Source: Roseibium sp.
Lineage (GTDB): Bacteria; Pseudomonadota; Alphaproteobacteria; Rhizobiales; Stappiaceae
Reading direction: 5' to 3'
Length of the DNA stretch: 64,000 nucleotides
NCBI GenBank assembly: GCA_017643215.1
Contig: JAEPNV010000010.1
Span: 1 to 64,000, forward strand
The first letter of the stretch is position 1, and every line of letters starts with the position of its first letter. Under the pieces are notes generated by a model that saw nothing but the letters and a program-made list of their open reading frames with translations, was not told where the DNA came from and searched no databases. The position numbers and the translations under genes are program-made. Positions 48,244-58,897 of this stretch are shown piece by piece.

Positions 48244-49623
48244 TCAATCGATCAGCGGCGACCACGACGGATCAGAAGCGAAAGCCGGGGAATCGATCCG
48301 TTGCTCATTATACCCGGTCAGATCCACCGTCCACACTTGCGGCCCGCCATTGGCGCCTGGCGTGTCGCGGAAGAACACCAAAACACGGCCATTTGGTGAC
48401 CAGGCCGGACCTTCATTGTGATATCCCTCGGTCAAGATGCGTTCGCCTTTGCCGTCCGGCTTCATCACGCCGATCATGAACCGGCCCTGGTGCATCTTGG
48501 TGAAGGCGATCAAATCACCGCGCGGCGACCAGACCGGAGTTGAATACCGGCCCGGACCGAAGGAAATCCGCTGCGCGTTGCCGCCGTTTGCGCCCATGAC
48601 ATAGAGCTGCTGGGACCCTCCGCGATCGGATTCAAAGACAATCTGCCGGCCGTCGGGCGAATAGGATGGGCTGGTGTCGATGGCCGCCGTGTTGGTCAGC
48701 CGGGTCGTGCGCCGCGATCTGAGATCCATCTTGAAGATGTTGGCATTGCCGCCCTGCTGCAGGCTCATCACAACACTTTGTCCGTCCGGCGAAAACCGGG
48801 GCGCAAAGGTCATGCCGGGAAAATTTCCGACAATTTCCCGCTGGCCGGTCTCAATGTTCAGCAAATAGACGCTCGGATCGCTGCCCGAATAGGACATATA
48901 CGTGATTTCCTGGCTGGTCGGCGAGAACCTGGGAGTCAAAACCAGTTCATCGCCCCGTGTCAGGTAGCGAACGTTGGCGCCGTCCTGATCCATGATCGCC
49001 AGCCGTTTGACGCGATTGTCCTTCGGGCCGGTCTCATCGACAAACACGATGCGGGTATCGAAATAGCCCTTTTCGCCGGTCAACCGCTCGTAAATCGCAT
49101 CGGCGATGATATGCGCCAGACGGCGCCAGTTCTCCGGCGTCGTGTAGAATTGCTGGCCGAGCATCTGTTCGGACGCAAAGACGTCCCACAGCCGGAATTC
49201 CGCCCGGAGCCGTCCGTCCGACTGGCGGGTCACCGACCCGCTGACAAGGGCCTGCGCGCCGATCGTCCGCCAATCGCCGAACCGCGGGGTCGTGTTGACG
49301 CTCATGTTCTTTTGAATGAACGCTGCCGGATCGAGCGGTTTGAACAAGCCGGACCGACGCAGATCGGCCGCAATCACCGCGGTCATGTCGGCCGCGACGT
49401 CCGTACCGCCGCCTTCGGCGGAAAAGTCGGGCAAAGCGATCGGGAGCGGCTCGACCTGGCCCTGCGTGATGTCGATTTCGATCAACGCGCGGGCCGGAAG
49501 ACTGCAGAACGGGGTCACAAGCAGGATCATCATCAGCGCAAGGCTCCCCGCGAAACGCGGAAGCGCCAACACGGGGCTGAAAATGGCGGTTCCGGACACC
49601 ACAACGGCTCGGCTCAAATTCAT
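48244..49623 (-). CDS. tolB: Tol-Pal periplasmic protein TolB
   Basis: This 459-residue periplasmic protein has a signal peptide (residues 1 to about 48, longer than usual), an N-terminal alpha/beta domain and a six-bladed propeller. The blades are WD40-like repeats ([55 protein letters not shown]). TolB binds Pal and TolA. The ATG at 49621-49623 is one nucleotide from the tolA stop. Confidence 0.96.
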   Translation of the reverse strand: MNLSRAVVVSGTAIFSPVLALPRFAGSLALMMILLVTPFCSLPARALIEIDITQGQVEPLPIALPDFSAEGGGTDVAADMTAVIAADLRRSGLFKPLDPAAFIQKNMSVNTTPRFGDWRTIGAQALVSGSVTRQSDGRLRAEFRLWDVFASEQMLGQQFYTTPENWRRLAHIIADAIYERLTGEKGYFDTRIVFVDETGPKDNRVKRLAIMDQDGANVRYLTRGDELVLTPRFSPTSQEITYMSYSGSDPSVYLLNIETGQREIVGNFPGMTFAPRFSPDGQSVVMSLQQGGNANIFKMDLRSRRTTRLTNTAAIDTSPSYSPDGRQIVFESDRGGSQQLYVMGANGGNAQRISFGPGRYSTPVWSPRGDLIAFTKMHQGRFMIGVMKPDGKGERILTEGYHNEGPAWSPNGRVLVFFRDTPGANGGPQVWTVDLTGYNEQRIDSPAFASDPSWSPLID

Positions 49624-49624
49624 G

Positions 49625-50524
49625 CTATCCACCCAACATTTCCCGGGGATCGAAATTGATGATGACTTCCTGCCACGAATCATACTTGGCAATGGGCAAC
49701 GAATAAGGCGCGCACCGCATCACGGCCCGAACGGCACTGCTGGCGGCCGCGCGGAAGGCCGGATTGGAATTGGTGTTCAACACCTCCGGACTGCCGGCAA
49801 CCTCGCCCGATTGCGCCAGATTGACCCTGACCCGCACCCGCAGGTCTTCCGCACCGACCGCGCCGACCGGCGGGCTCCAGCACTGAGCCACCTGGCCGCG
49901 CAGCGCATCCAGTTCCGATTGGGTCATCTGCACGCTGTCCTGCCCATCGCGCGCACCAAGCGAAGCCGGCTGATCGGATGGCGCGGTCCGCCCGCCGGTC
50001 GGCTCCACCTTGTTCAAGAGGGCCGAAATCTGGTTCGGATTGAAATTATCGGGTGTTGCATCCGCCGTGCGCCGCGGCGGCGTCGGTTTGGAGCGCGGGC
50101 GCGCCTGCGTGATGATCGGTTCCGGTTCAGGCTGGGCGGCCGGTTCTGCGGCGGGTTCCGGCGCGGCCACGGGCTCCGGCTCGGGCGCCGGCGCAGGTTC
50201 CGGTTCGGCCACGGGCTCGGGCTCCGGCACAGGTGTTGGGGCCGGCGGCGTCGGCTGTTCCACCTGGCGTTCAGCGGGTTGTTCGGCTGGCTCCGGCGCG
50301 TCCTGTTCCGGCGCTTCGCTGGGCTGGAGCGCCGCGACATCCCGGATTTCTTCCGCCGTCTCCTCGCCCCTTTGCAGCCGGGTGAGTTCGGAGATCGGCA
50401 CCAATTCGACGGGAAGCGGATCAACAGTTGTCGGCGCGAACGTCGTTGCGTCCGGAAAGGCGATGAGCCCCCAGACAAGCACGGCCGAATGGCCGGCCAA
50501 AGACGCGAAGAGACCGACACGCAT
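49625..50524 (-). CDS. tolA: TolA energy-transducing protein
   Basis: This 299-residue protein has one N-terminal membrane helix (about 5-23) and a long periplasmic Pro/Glu/Ala-rich arm (about 60-165; repeated PEPEPVA units). A C-terminal TonB/TolA-like domain follows (about 205-295; [19 protein letters not shown]). It links TolQ-TolR in the inner membrane to Pal/TolB. The arm is Pro-Glu repeats instead of the Ala/Lys helix of E. coli. The ATG lies 6 nt after the tolR stop. Confidence 0.92.
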   Translation of the reverse strand: MRVGLFASLAGHSAVLVWGLIAFPDATTFAPTTVDPLPVELVPISELTRLQRGEETAEEIRDVAALQPSEAPEQDAPEPAEQPAERQVEQPTPPAPTPVPEPEPVAEPEPAPAPEPEPVAAPEPAAEPAAQPEPEPIITQARPRSKPTPPRRTADATPDNFNPNQISALLNKVEPTGGRTAPSDQPASLGARDGQDSVQMTQSELDALRGQVAQCWSPPVGAVGAEDLRVRVRVNLAQSGEVAGSPEVLNTNSNPAFRAAASSAVRAVMRCAPYSLPIAKYDSWQEVIINFDPREMLGG

Positions 50525-50530
50525 GGCGTG

Positions 50531-50983
50531 TTATGAATCCTGTTCCTCAAGGGTGACAAGGCCGAGCCGTTTGAAGCCGGCCGCGTTGATCCGGCCCATC
50601 ACCTGCATCATTGTGCCGTAGTCCGCATCCTGGTCTCCGCGCACGTAGATCCGCTCATCATAGCCGCTTTCGGCAATGGCTTCGAGCTTGGGCACCACTT
50701 CCTCAATCGCGATTTCCGTGTCCTGAATGTAGATCTGGCCGGCCGAGTTCACCGAGATCGTGATCGGCTCGGTATCACCCTCCAGCGCATTGGCCCGCGT
50801 TTCAGGCAGGTCGATCGGCACGCCCACCGTGAGAAGCGGCGCGGCCACCATGAAGATGATCAAAAGCACCAGCATCACATCCACGAACGGCGTGACGTTG
50901 ATCTCGCTGATCGGCTGGGTTCTGCGCCGCCGGCGCCGCCGGCCGCCGCCCGCCGGACCGCCCGACCCCACTTGCATGCCCAT
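50531..50983 (-). CDS. tolR: TolR proton-channel component
   Basis: This 150-residue ExbD/TolR protein has a basic cytoplasmic N-terminus (GGGRRRRRRR). One membrane helix with the conserved Asp (FVDVMLVLLIIFMV) and a periplasmic domain follow. With TolQ it turns proton flow into motion of TolA. The ATG lies 2 nt after the tolQ stop. Confidence 0.95.
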   Translation of the reverse strand: MGMQVGSGGPAGGGRRRRRRRTQPISEINVTPFVDVMLVLLIIFMVAAPLLTVGVPIDLPETRANALEGDTEPITISVNSAGQIYIQDTEIAIEEVVPKLEAIAESGYDERIYVRGDQDADYGTMMQVMGRINAAGFKRLGLVTLEEQDS

Positions 50984-50985
50984 GG

Positions 50986-51693
50986 TCAGAGCCCCTGGTC
51001 GATCTGGCGCGAAAGAATAGCGGAAAACTCATCCGCAAACCCTTCCATCCGCGCAACAGCCTTGCCGACATCACCGGCGAACTTGTTGTAGGCGATCACT
51101 GCGGGAATGGCGGCCAGGAGACCGAGTGCCGTCGCGAACAAGGCTTCGGCGATCCCCGGTGCAACGACGGCAAGGTTGGTGCTTTCCGCGTTCGCGATCG
51201 CCTGAAACGCCGTCATGATCCCCCAGACCGTGCCGAACAACCCGATGAACGGCGCCGCCGATCCGACCGAGGCAAGCACCAGGAGCCGGCTTTCCAGGCG
51301 TTCCGCCTCGCGCTGGATGGTGACGTCCATGACCCGGTCGATCCGCTGTTGCAGGCTGGCGACCGCCGGCCGGGCCCCTTCGTGGCTCCGTTTCCATTCG
51401 CGCATGGCCGCCACGAAGAGCGCCGCCATGGAGCTGTTCTTGCGGTTCTGCAAGGTGCCATACAGATCCTCGAGCGACTGGCCGGACCAGAAGACCGTTT
51501 CAAAGCGGTTCATCTGCCGGCGTATGCGCGCGTACAGCAGCATCTTGTCGACGATAATCGCCCAGCACCAGACGGACGCGAACATCAGGCCCACCATGAC
51601 CAGCTGGACGACCAGGTGCGCTTGCCAGAACAGGGCAAAGAACGACAGGTCGCCTTCCGGCGCCGCCAAAGTCGACTGAACGAGTTGTTCCAT
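50986..51693 (-). CDS. tolQ: TolQ proton-channel component
   Basis: This 235-residue MotA/TolQ/ExbB family protein has three membrane helices (about 25-45, 135-155 and 170-195; GLFGTVWGIMTAF in the pore helix). It forms the stator with TolR. The ATG at 51691-51693 begins MEQLVQSTLAAPE. A 268-bp A/T-rich region separates it from ybgC upstream and probably holds a promoter. Confidence 0.95.
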   Translation of the reverse strand: MEQLVQSTLAAPEGDLSFFALFWQAHLVVQLVMVGLMFASVWCWAIIVDKMLLYARIRRQMNRFETVFWSGQSLEDLYGTLQNRKNSSMAALFVAAMREWKRSHEGARPAVASLQQRIDRVMDVTIQREAERLESRLLVLASVGSAAPFIGLFGTVWGIMTAFQAIANAESTNLAVVAPGIAEALFATALGLLAAIPAVIAYNKFAGDVGKAVARMEGFADEFSAILSRQIDQGL

Positions 51694-51961
51694 GGACCTT
51701 TAGACCTCTTGGTCGAATGAGTATGCGCGCGTGCTGAAACAGATGCGGACCGTCCGCGCGTGGAACGCCAGGTTCCAGATGGCCGCCTCCTTGACTGCCG
51801 AATTTGGCAAAACTGGGACTTTTCCAAACAGACGGGACGCCCAATAAAGGAATCAATTAAGGTTACTGTATTGTTAAGACTTACGTGAATAAGCTGTCCG
51901 GCCGTTTTTGATGTCAAAATCGTGATTCAAAACGCAGTTCGGCGCGCCGTGAAACGTATAC
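51694..51961 (-). other. Intergenic region upstream of tolQ
   Basis: This 268-bp gap between ybgC and tolQ contains an A/T-rich stretch (51840-51900), a GAATC CcrM site at 51850 and TTAA elements at 51857 and 51874 without the N7 spacing. It likely holds the tolQRAB-pal promoter. No RNA is recognised. Confidence 0.5.
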
Positions 51962-52408
51962 CTACACGGACAGGCGCTGAAGCCGCGCCTCCAGAGCCTT
52001 CGGAAGACGCGTCGGGCGTCCGCGCATCGTAATCACCGCCACACGAACCTGGGCACGGGCAATCGGCTCTTCGCCGCGCCGGATCTCCTGGGCAAGTTCG
52101 ATCCGCGCGCCGCGATGGTCAACAAGCCGCGTATGCACGGTGAGAACATCGTCGATCGTCGCCGGTTTGAGGAACTCAAGATCCATGCCACGCACCGCGA
52201 ACGCCAGACCGGACTCGCCCGCGTCCCGCAGATCCGCATGGTGAATGCCGGCAAGGCGCAGCATGTCGGACCGGCCGCGTTCGAAAAAGCGGACGAAGGC
52301 TCCGTGATAGACAATGCCGGTGAAATCCGTGTCTTCGTAGTAGACGCGCACCGGCAGGACATGCAGCCCGTCCTGGATGCGCCCGGCAAGATCCGGCCAC
52401 TGTGTCAC
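51962..52408 (-). CDS. ybgC: YbgC acyl-CoA thioesterase
   Basis: This 148-residue hot-dog thioesterase of the Tol-Pal cluster hydrolyses short or medium acyl-CoA in the cytoplasm. The catalytic segment is YYEDTDFTGIVYHG (Asp28, Tyr34, His35). A GTG start at 52406-52408 follows AGGAG. The open frame continues upstream to 52531, but that part runs through the mcp terminator, so the shorter start is preferred. Confidence 0.9.
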   Translation of the reverse strand: MTQWPDLAGRIQDGLHVLPVRVYYEDTDFTGIVYHGAFVRFFERGRSDMLRLAGIHHADLRDAGESGLAFAVRGMDLEFLKPATIDDVLTVHTRLVDHRGARIELAQEIRRGEEPIARAQVRVAVITMRGRPTRLPKALEARLQRLSV

Positions 52409-52457
52409 GGCATCTCCTGGCTTCAGATCAACCCAGTCTGTCGGGAATTGGTCATAA

Positions 52458-52499
52458 ACGAAAAAAGCCCCGCCGGCCATTGGGACCGGCGGGGCTCTG
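52458..52499 (-). terminator. Terminator of the chemoreceptor gene
   Basis: AGCCCCGCCGG and CCGGCGGGGCT form an 11-bp stem around a 9-nt loop (52466-52496); on the minus strand it ends in TTTTTTCG. It lies 20 nt after the mcp stop and ahead of ybgC. Confidence 0.9.
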
Positions 52500-52517
52500 C
52501 GTTTCAAAGACCCGCAC

Positions 52518-54632
52518 TTAGGCGGCGGCAACCTCTTCGAGGAACATTTCGACCGACTTGCGCATCTGGTCCGCCTGGCGCTTCATTTCCAAGGTGGCCT
52601 CGCGCATCCGCGCCACGGAGTTAGAGTTCTCGACAACGTCCTCGTTCAGCTCGCCGACGGCGGACGACACACTCATCGTTCCCTCGGCGGCCTCTGTAAC
52701 GTTTCTTGAAATTTCGCTCGTCGCGGAACCCTGCTGCTGGACCGCGGTCGTGATCGTCGCGGTGTAGTCATTGACCTCCGCGATGGATTCCGACACCCGG
52801 CCGATTTCACCAACGGCATCCGACGTTGAGGCCTGGATGGCCGCGATCTGGGAGGAGATCTCTTCCGTCGCCTTGGCCGTTTGACCAGCCAGCGATTTCA
52901 CCTCCGATGCCACGACCGCAAAGCCCTTGCCAGCATCACCGGCGCGCGCGGCTTCGATCGTCGCGTTCAAGGCCAAGAGGTTCGTCTGTTCGGCGATCTC
53001 AGAGATCAGCGAAACCACGTCACCGATCTTGTTCGCTGCCTCCGCGAGACCGGCAATCTTCTCATTGGAAGACTGGGCGCTGGACGTTGTCTGCCCGACG
53101 ATTTCCGCCGTTGTTGCCACCTGCCGGGAGATCTCGGAAATCGAGGCGTTCAGTTCCTCGGTCGCCGAGGCGACGGCCTGGACGTTGGCGGAGGCCTGCT
53201 CCGCGTTCGACGCAGCACCGGCCCCGCGGCCCGCGGCCGTTTCGGACCGTTCGGACAGGTGGCCCGACAATTCTTCAACGCGAATGATGTTGTCTTCCAC
53301 GACCGCGAGCATTTGCTGGGCCTCGGCGCGGAACCTGCTGATCAGGGAATCGATCGCTTGTTCGCGCTTCTCGCGCGCCGCCTGGCCGGCCTCGCTCTCC
53401 TTGGCAAGACGCGCCCGCTCCACGGAGTTTTCCTTGAACACCTCGATGCAGCGCGCCATGCGGCCGATTTCGTCACGGCGGTCGGTCGCGTCAATCGGCA
53501 CGTCGAGTTCGCCATCCGCGATCCGGCGGGCGGAATCGGCCAGCGTCCGCAGCGGCGCGAACATGCGCCCGGTCAGCCACCAGATCACCCCGACAACCGG
53601 GATCATGCACAAGATGCCTGTCAGGATCACGCCATAGACGATCCTGTTGCGGGCCGCGGCCAATTCGTCCTGTTGAACGGCCTTTGCAACAGCAAACGGC
53701 TGGCCGAAGACGTCGGAATTCGCGCGGGCAAAGCGGTATATCGCACCATCGACGTCGACCACACCGCTCGCTGATGCAACGGCGCCAGCGCCGATCCGGT
53801 TTACGATCTTGCCCTGCGCATCCAATTCAAAGACTTGGGATTGGTTGTCGATCAGGTACGATTTTTCCGTGTTGCCGACGCCGGCGAGATCGTTCAGATG
53901 CGACGCGATGCGTCCCATGTCGACCGAAAAGGCAACAGCGCCGAAAAAGCGGTCCAGATAAAAGACCGGTCCGGCAACCACCAGGGAAACGGTTCCATCA
54001 TCACGGCCGACAAATCCGGAGGCCACGATCTCACCGGACGTCAACGACTCGGTCTTGCTGGCCGCGATCAGCGGCGCCAGCGCTTTTTGGACCGGATGGC
54101 CGGCGAGTTCGCTCGCATCCACATGCCGCGCGAACGCCTCGCCTTTCCGGTAGGTGTAGGTGATGTTGCCGTCCGGGTCAGACAACGCGACGTCCGAGAA
54201 CACACCCTTCGCCACGAGGTCTGCAAACAACGGATGAATGACCTTGTGATTGTTCACATAGTAGTTCTGGACATCCGGCTCGACCAGAAGATGCCGCTTT
54301 TCCGGCCCGTGCGGATTGTCTGTGACGAAAATCTGGCGCAACGCCTCGGTCTGGCCTTCCTTGATGTTTTTCCAGCCGACCATCATCTTCATCAGGCTGT
54401 CCTTGGCTTCCGACAAAGACAGATAAAATCGGGCACTCTCGGTCGCCTGTTCGATCGCAAGGTCCAGGGTTTTCTTTTTGCCATAAGTCGCGCTTTTCAA
54501 GGCCGTGTCGGCCTGATCATTGGCGACGCCGCCCGCAAGATTGGATGTCACGAGAACAATGGCGGTACACATCGTTAAGGCACCGGCCAGGAACATCAGC
54601 GCAAGCTTGGTTGATAGACGTTTTCTTACCAT
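52518..54632 (-). CDS. Methyl-accepting chemotaxis protein
   Basis: This 704-residue chemoreceptor has two transmembrane segments (about 12-35 and 340-365). A periplasmic sensor domain of about 300 residues between them resembles a Cache fold (about 40-335). A HAMP domain (about 365-420) and a cytoplasmic signalling domain follow (hairpin near [21 protein letters not shown]). The ATG at 54630-54632 follows GGGG; a GTG 4 codons earlier is possible. It sits between ruvB and ybgC, unlike the usual arrangement, with its own terminator. Confidence 0.92.
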   Translation of the reverse strand: MVRKRLSTKLALMFLAGALTMCTAIVLVTSNLAGGVANDQADTALKSATYGKKKTLDLAIEQATESARFYLSLSEAKDSLMKMMVGWKNIKEGQTEALRQIFVTDNPHGPEKRHLLVEPDVQNYYVNNHKVIHPLFADLVAKGVFSDVALSDPDGNITYTYRKGEAFARHVDASELAGHPVQKALAPLIAASKTESLTSGEIVASGFVGRDDGTVSLVVAGPVFYLDRFFGAVAFSVDMGRIASHLNDLAGVGNTEKSYLIDNQSQVFELDAQGKIVNRIGAGAVASASGVVDVDGAIYRFARANSDVFGQPFAVAKAVQQDELAAARNRIVYGVILTGILCMIPVVGVIWWLTGRMFAPLRTLADSARRIADGELDVPIDATDRRDEIGRMARCIEVFKENSVERARLAKESEAGQAAREKREQAIDSLISRFRAEAQQMLAVVEDNIIRVEELSGHLSERSETAAGRGAGAASNAEQASANVQAVASATEELNASISEISRQVATTAEIVGQTTSSAQSSNEKIAGLAEAANKIGDVVSLISEIAEQTNLLALNATIEAARAGDAGKGFAVVASEVKSLAGQTAKATEEISSQIAAIQASTSDAVGEIGRVSESIAEVNDYTATITTAVQQQGSATSEISRNVTEAAEGTMSVSSAVGELNEDVVENSNSVARMREATLEMKRQADQMRKSVEMFLEEVAAA

Positions 54633-54720
54633 TTGGGTCCCCACAAAAAACTCTGCGGGAGCATGTCAGGGACACCCAAACAAAGGATTAATAGTGTAAA
54701 AAGTACGTAAGTGTATCGGA

Positions 54721-55767
54721 TTAAACGTCTTCTGCCCCGCCGAAGAGTCCAAGTTGTGACAAGGCGGGACTCTCTGGAACGGCAAGTCCGAGATGCGAAA
54801 ACGCTTGCGGAGTCAATACACGCCCGCGTAGCGTTCTTTGCAAATACCCGTTTTGGATGAGGTAGGGTTCGACAATTTCTTCGATTGCGTCCCGCGGTTC
54901 CGACAATGCCGCTGCGATTGTCTCAATACCGACCGGCCCGCCGCCGAAATTTTTGGCGATCTGGCTGAGATACCGCCGGTCCAGACTGTCGAGACCGGCA
55001 CTGTCGACCTCCAATTGGGACAATGCCCGGTCGGCGAGGCCTTGATCGACCGTATCTTGGCCGGCGACAACTGCAAAATCGCGCACCCGGCGCAAGAGCC
55101 GGCCCGCAATGCGCGGCGTCCCTCGCGCACGCCTGGCAATTTCATGCGCGCCGTCTTCGGCCATCCCGATGCCAATGATCCGCGCGCCGCGGTTCACAAT
55201 GTGCTCCAGTTCCGGGATCGTGTAGAACTGCAGGCGAACCGGGATGCCGAACCTATCGCGAAGCGGCGTGGTGAGAAGGCCGAGGCGGGTGGTCGCCGCG
55301 ACCAGTGTGAATTTCGCCAGATCGATCTTCACGGACCGGGCCGCCGGTCCTTCACCGATGATCAGATCGAGCTGATAGTCCTCCATCGCCGGATAAAGCA
55401 CTTCCTCGACGGCCGGATTGAGCCGGTGAATCTCGTCGATGAACAGAACGTCGCGTTCTTCCAGGTTGGTCAGGAGCGCGGCGAGATCGCCAGCCTTGGC
55501 GATCACCGGACCGGATGTCGCCCGGAAATTGACACCCAGTTCCCGCGCCATGATCTGGGCAAGTGTCGTTTTTCCAAGACCGGGCGGGCCGACAAACAAG
55601 ACGTGGTCGAGCGCCTCGCTGCGCGCCTTGGCGGCTTCGATGAAGACTTTTAGGTTGGCGCGCGCCTGGGCCTGGCCGACAAAGTCATCGAGGACCTGCG
55701 GCCGCATCGTGCTGTCGATCTCGTCACCCCGGATCTCCGGCGTGACAAGCCGGGCGTCATCCGACAT
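54721..55767 (-). CDS. ruvB: Holliday-junction helicase RuvB
   Basis: This 348-residue AAA+ motor drives branch migration with RuvA. It has Walker [12 protein letters not shown] (about residue 60), Walker [10 protein letters not shown] and sensor motifs. The ATG (55765-55767) overlaps the end of the 81-residue gene by 11 nt. It is followed 88 nt later by the mcp gene. Confidence 0.97.
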   Translation of the reverse strand: MSDDARLVTPEIRGDEIDSTMRPQVLDDFVGQAQARANLKVFIEAAKARSEALDHVLFVGPPGLGKTTLAQIMARELGVNFRATSGPVIAKAGDLAALLTNLEERDVLFIDEIHRLNPAVEEVLYPAMEDYQLDLIIGEGPAARSVKIDLAKFTLVAATTRLGLLTTPLRDRFGIPVRLQFYTIPELEHIVNRGARIIGIGMAEDGAHEIARRARGTPRIAGRLLRRVRDFAVVAGQDTVDQGLADRALSQLEVDSAGLDSLDRRYLSQIAKNFGGGPVGIETIAAALSEPRDAIEEIVEPYLIQNGYLQRTLRGRVLTPQAFSHLGLAVPESPALSQLGLFGGAEDV

Positions 55768-56002
55768 GGCTTGTGACCCAAAACAGAAGAACCAGCAGGA
55801 ACAGCGAATAGGCCACGCGCATCGCGTAGAACTTGCGGAACTGCTTGCGCACGTAAGGGTCTTCCGTTTCGACCTTCCGGCCCTTGACCGTGTAAACGCG
55901 GCCCTGGACCGTCAGCGCGAAGCGGTGATCGATGTACATGACTCCCCCAAGACCGGCGACGACGAAAAAGATGGCGATTGCCGCGAATGTTAGTCCAGTC
56001 AC
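55757..56002 (-). CDS. Small two-span membrane protein in the ruv operon
   Basis: This 81-residue protein has two predicted membrane helices (about 3-23 and 60-78) and a basic central loop. Its GTG start overlaps the ruvA stop (GTGA at 55999-56002) and its end overlaps ruvB by 11 nt, so it is translationally embedded in the ruv operon. I do not recognise a named family. The tight overlaps on both sides support a real gene. Confidence 0.75.
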   Translation of the reverse strand: MTGLTFAAIAIFFVVAGLGGVMYIDHRFALTVQGRVYTVKGRKVETEDPYVRKQFRKFYAMRVAYSLFLLVLLFWVTSHVG

Positions 56003-56616
56003 TGGGAAAGCTCCTTCAACCCCATACGAATAAGCGTTTCCGTCGACGCCTCCGCGCCGGCCGTCTGCATCGCTTTGGCGACCGCGGCGCTGGCCTGCGG
56101 CTGGCCATAACCGAGGTTCGTGAGCGCGGAGACCGCCTCGGCAACGGGCCGCGCCGCCACGTTGTCTTCCAACGACCGCGACAAGGTCACCGCGGCCTCG
56201 TCAACCTGCGCAAGGCCGGGCGCCTTGTCCTTGAGCTCTGAAACAATACGCTCGGCGACCCGCTTGCCAACACCGGGCGCCCGGGTAATCGTGGCCTTGT
56301 CGGCCATCGCGATCGCGTTCGCAACCTCGCTTGCTTTTAGTATGCCCAATATCGCCAGCGCCACCTTCGCGCCAACGCCTTGAACGGTCATCAGTAGCCG
56401 GAACCACTCCCGCTCCTGATCCTGGGAAAACCCGTAAAGACGGATCAGGTCCTCACGGACGATGGTTTCGATGAAAAGCGTCGCCGCCTCGCCGGCGCGC
56501 GGCAAGGTTTGAAGGACGCGGGACGGGCAATGAACCTGATAGCCGACGCCCTGGACATCAAGGATCACATGATCCTCGCCATAGCTGTCGATCAGCCCTT
56601 TCAATTTGCCAATCAT
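55999..56616 (-). CDS. ruvA: Holliday-junction protein RuvA
   Basis: This 205-residue junction-binding protein has an OB-fold N-terminus ([20 protein letters not shown]) and helix-hairpin-helix motifs ([30 protein letters not shown]). A C-terminal domain that contacts RuvB follows. Its start overlaps the ruvC stop (ATGA, 56613-56616). Confidence 0.97.
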   Translation of the reverse strand: MIGKLKGLIDSYGEDHVILDVQGVGYQVHCPSRVLQTLPRAGEAATLFIETIVREDLIRLYGFSQDQEREWFRLLMTVQGVGAKVALAILGILKASEVANAIAMADKATITRAPGVGKRVAERIVSELKDKAPGLAQVDEAAVTLSRSLEDNVAARPVAEAVSALTNLGYGQPQASAAVAKAMQTAGAEASTETLIRMGLKELSQ

Positions 56617-57128
56617 GCCGCACCCGCCCGGGCGAGCCGCCCAGCCGCGGACTTGCGGTGATGGGCGTGGCAGATTGCAATCGCCAAAGCATCGGCCGCA
56701 TCGTCGCTGTTGAAGACAGCTTTGGGCATCAGCACCTTGACCATGGCGCGGATTTGCTCCTTTTCCGCATGCCCGGTGCCGACGACCGTTTTCTTGACCA
56801 GGTTCGGGGCGTATTCGGCAACTTCAATCCCGGCACGGGCGGGGACCAGCAGCGCAATCCCACGCGCCTGGCCGAGTTTCAAGGTGGCGCCCGCATCCTT
56901 GTTCACGAAGGTGTGCTCAACGGCCGCCTCTGTAGGTCCATGGTCCCCCACGATCCTGGCGAGCCCGTCATGGAGCTCGACCAGGCGGCCGGACAGGTCT
57001 TTTTTACCATCAGATGTCACGGTGCCGGAGGCGATAAAACTGAGCCGGTTGCCCAGGCTTTCGATGACGCCCCAACCGGTGCGCCGGAGTCCCGGATCGA
57101 TACCAAGGATTCGAATCGGATGCATCAT
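56613..57128 (-). CDS. ruvC: Holliday-junction resolvase RuvC
   Basis: This 171-residue endonuclease cuts Holliday junctions. Acidic catalytic residues are visible in GIDPGL (Asp11), AVEHTF and [12 protein letters not shown]. Two adjacent ATG codons (57128 and 57125) are possible starts; the open frame goes back to a TTG at 57146. It is the first gene of ruvC-ruvA-orf81-ruvB. Confidence 0.96.
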   Translation of the reverse strand: MMHPIRILGIDPGLRRTGWGVIESLGNRLSFIASGTVTSDGKKDLSGRLVELHDGLARIVGDHGPTEAAVEHTFVNKDAGATLKLGQARGIALLVPARAGIEVAEYAPNLVKKTVVGTGHAEKEQIRAMVKVLMPKAVFNSDDAADALAIAICHAHHRKSAAGRLARAGAA

Positions 57129-57220
57129 GGAACAAAGCGGTAACAAAACTTCCCCGTTGACGCCACCTCAACCGGCCGTTACCGACAAGTATTGATGGCC
57201 AGGGCGGTACACTTCTTTCC

Positions 57221-57982
57221 ATGTTCGATGTTTTCAGTTCTTTTTCGCCCACGATCCTGATTTTTCTATCCCTCGTCCTCCTGATTGCCGGCGCGGTGCG
57301 CGGATTTGCCGGTTTCGGCGCAGGCATGATCTTCATGCCGGTGGCCAGCAGCCTCATCAGTCCGCCGATCGCAGCCGCGAGCTTCCTGTTCATCGACGGG
57401 ATTGTCGCCCTGCCGCTGATTTGGCGCGCGGTTCGGATCTGCGACTGGTCGACAGTGCTGCCCGCCGTCCTTGGCGCCGTGACCTTCGTGCATATTGGCG
57501 CCTGGATGCTGGCGACCATGGATGTCCTAGTGCTCCGGTGGATCATTTTCGGGATCGTGGCCAGCCTTATGGCGTTGCTGATCTCCGGCTGGCGGTTTCG
57601 ATCAAAGCCGCGGCGGCCTGTCACTTTCAGTGTCGGCGCCACGGCCGGCATTCTTGGCGGCATCAGCCAGGTCTCTGCGCCTCCCGTTGCGGCTCTTTGG
57701 CTATCAAGCGTCAAAGAACCGGCCATCGTGCGCGCGAACATGATCGTGTTCTTCGCCCTTGCCAGCATCGGAACCTTCATCGCCTACACGCTCAACGGAT
57801 TTTTCACGATCGCGGTGTGGCACCTCTTGATTGTCGCGATTCCGTCCTACGCATTCGGGCTTTATATGGGATCAAAGGGCTTCGGCACGGCAGATCCCGG
57901 CGTCTACCGGCGCGTCGCCTACGGCCTCATCGGCCTGGCGGCGGTCACAAGCATGCCATTGCTCGACGGCATCCTGCGGTAA
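57221..57982 (+). CDS. TauE/SafE-family anion exporter
   Basis: This 253-residue membrane protein has 7-8 helices with two repeated motifs (GAVRGFAGFGAGMIFMP; TAGILGGISQVSAPPVAAL) typical of the sulfite/sulfoacetate exporter family. The substrate is unknown here. It is divergent from ruvC. Its TAA stop (57980-57982) lies inside the T-run of the opposing yebC terminator. Confidence 0.88.
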   Translation: MFDVFSSFSPTILIFLSLVLLIAGAVRGFAGFGAGMIFMPVASSLISPPIAAASFLFIDGIVALPLIWRAVRICDWSTVLPAVLGAVTFVHIGAWMLATMDVLVLRWIIFGIVASLMALLISGWRFRSKPRRPVTFSVGATAGILGGISQVSAPPVAALWLSSVKEPAIVRANMIVFFALASIGTFIAYTLNGFFTIAVWHLLIVAIPSYAFGLYMGSKGFGTADPGVYRRVAYGLIGLAAVTSMPLLDGILR

Positions 57983-58009
57983 AAAAACCCGGGCAAATGA
58001 TCCGGGTCT
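57979..58009 (-). terminator. Terminator of yebC
   Basis: ACCCGG (57987-57992) and CCGGGT (58002-58007) form a stem; on the minus strand it ends in seven Ts, 27 nt after the yebC stop. The T-run overlaps the stop codon of the opposing TauE gene. Confidence 0.88.
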
Positions 58010-58034
58010 AAAAGAGCAACACACTAGCGGGGGA

Positions 58035-58781
58035 TTAAGATGCCAGCGCGGCCAAGGTGTCCTCGTCGACGTCGAAATTGGCATAGACGTTCTGCACGTC
58101 ATCGTCGTCTTCAAGCATGTCGATCAGCTTCATGAGCGTCTGGGCCTTGTCCGCATCGACCGGGGTCAGGTTTTGCGGCTTCCAGATGATCTTGGTGGAC
58201 TCCGCCTCGCCAAGCGCGCTTTCCAGGGCGTTGGCCACGTCGTTCAAATCCTCAAACGCGGTGTAGATCGTGTGGCCGTTCTCATCGGACTGCACATCAT
58301 CGGCGCCCGCCTCGATGGCCGCCTCCAGTACCGCATCAGCTTCACCTGCCTCGGGCGTGTAGGATATTTCGCCCACGCGGTCGAACATGAACGACACCGA
58401 CCCGGTCTCGCCAAGAGACCCGCCGCACTTCGTGAAATAGGACCGGATGTTCGACGCGGACCGGTTCCGGTTGTCAGTCAGCGCTTCGACCACGATCGCA
58501 ACACCGGCCGGCCCGTATCCCTCGTAACGGATCTCTTCGTACGTGTCCGCGTCGCCAGACTGCGATTTGTTGATCGCCCGCTGGATGTTGTCCTTGGGCA
58601 TGGACTGGGCTTTTGCGTTTTGAACCGCAAGGCGCAGGCGCGGGTTCGAATTGGGATCCGGATCACCCATTTTCGCGGCGACAGTGATTTCCTTCGACAA
58701 TTTTGAAAACATCTTGGACCGCACCGCGTCCTGGCGGCCTTTGCGATGCATGATGTTCTTGAATTTTGAATGTCCTGCCAT
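58035..58781 (-). CDS. yebC: YebC/PmpR-family protein
   Basis: This 248-residue protein of the YebC family opens with [19 protein letters not shown]. Members were first described as DNA-binding regulators (PmpR); recent work links YebC to ribosome function at proline stretches. The family length and N-terminus are complete. It is near ruvCAB, as in many bacteria, but separated by the TauE gene. Confidence 0.95.
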   Translation of the reverse strand: MAGHSKFKNIMHRKGRQDAVRSKMFSKLSKEITVAAKMGDPDPNSNPRLRLAVQNAKAQSMPKDNIQRAINKSQSGDADTYEEIRYEGYGPAGVAIVVEALTDNRNRSASNIRSYFTKCGGSLGETGSVSFMFDRVGEISYTPEAGEADAVLEAAIEAGADDVQSDENGHTIYTAFEDLNDVANALESALGEAESTKIIWKPQNLTPVDADKAQTLMKLIDMLEDDDDVQNVYANFDVDEDTLAALAS

Positions 58782-58897
58782 GGGAAGTCTCTGCGTGCCG
58801 CGACTGTCATTGGTGGTTTGGTGCGACGCTTATAGGCAAAGCCCTGCGGAAAATCCAGCATCCGCGCGGGCACAATCCAGCGCGGCGGCCGAACGCA

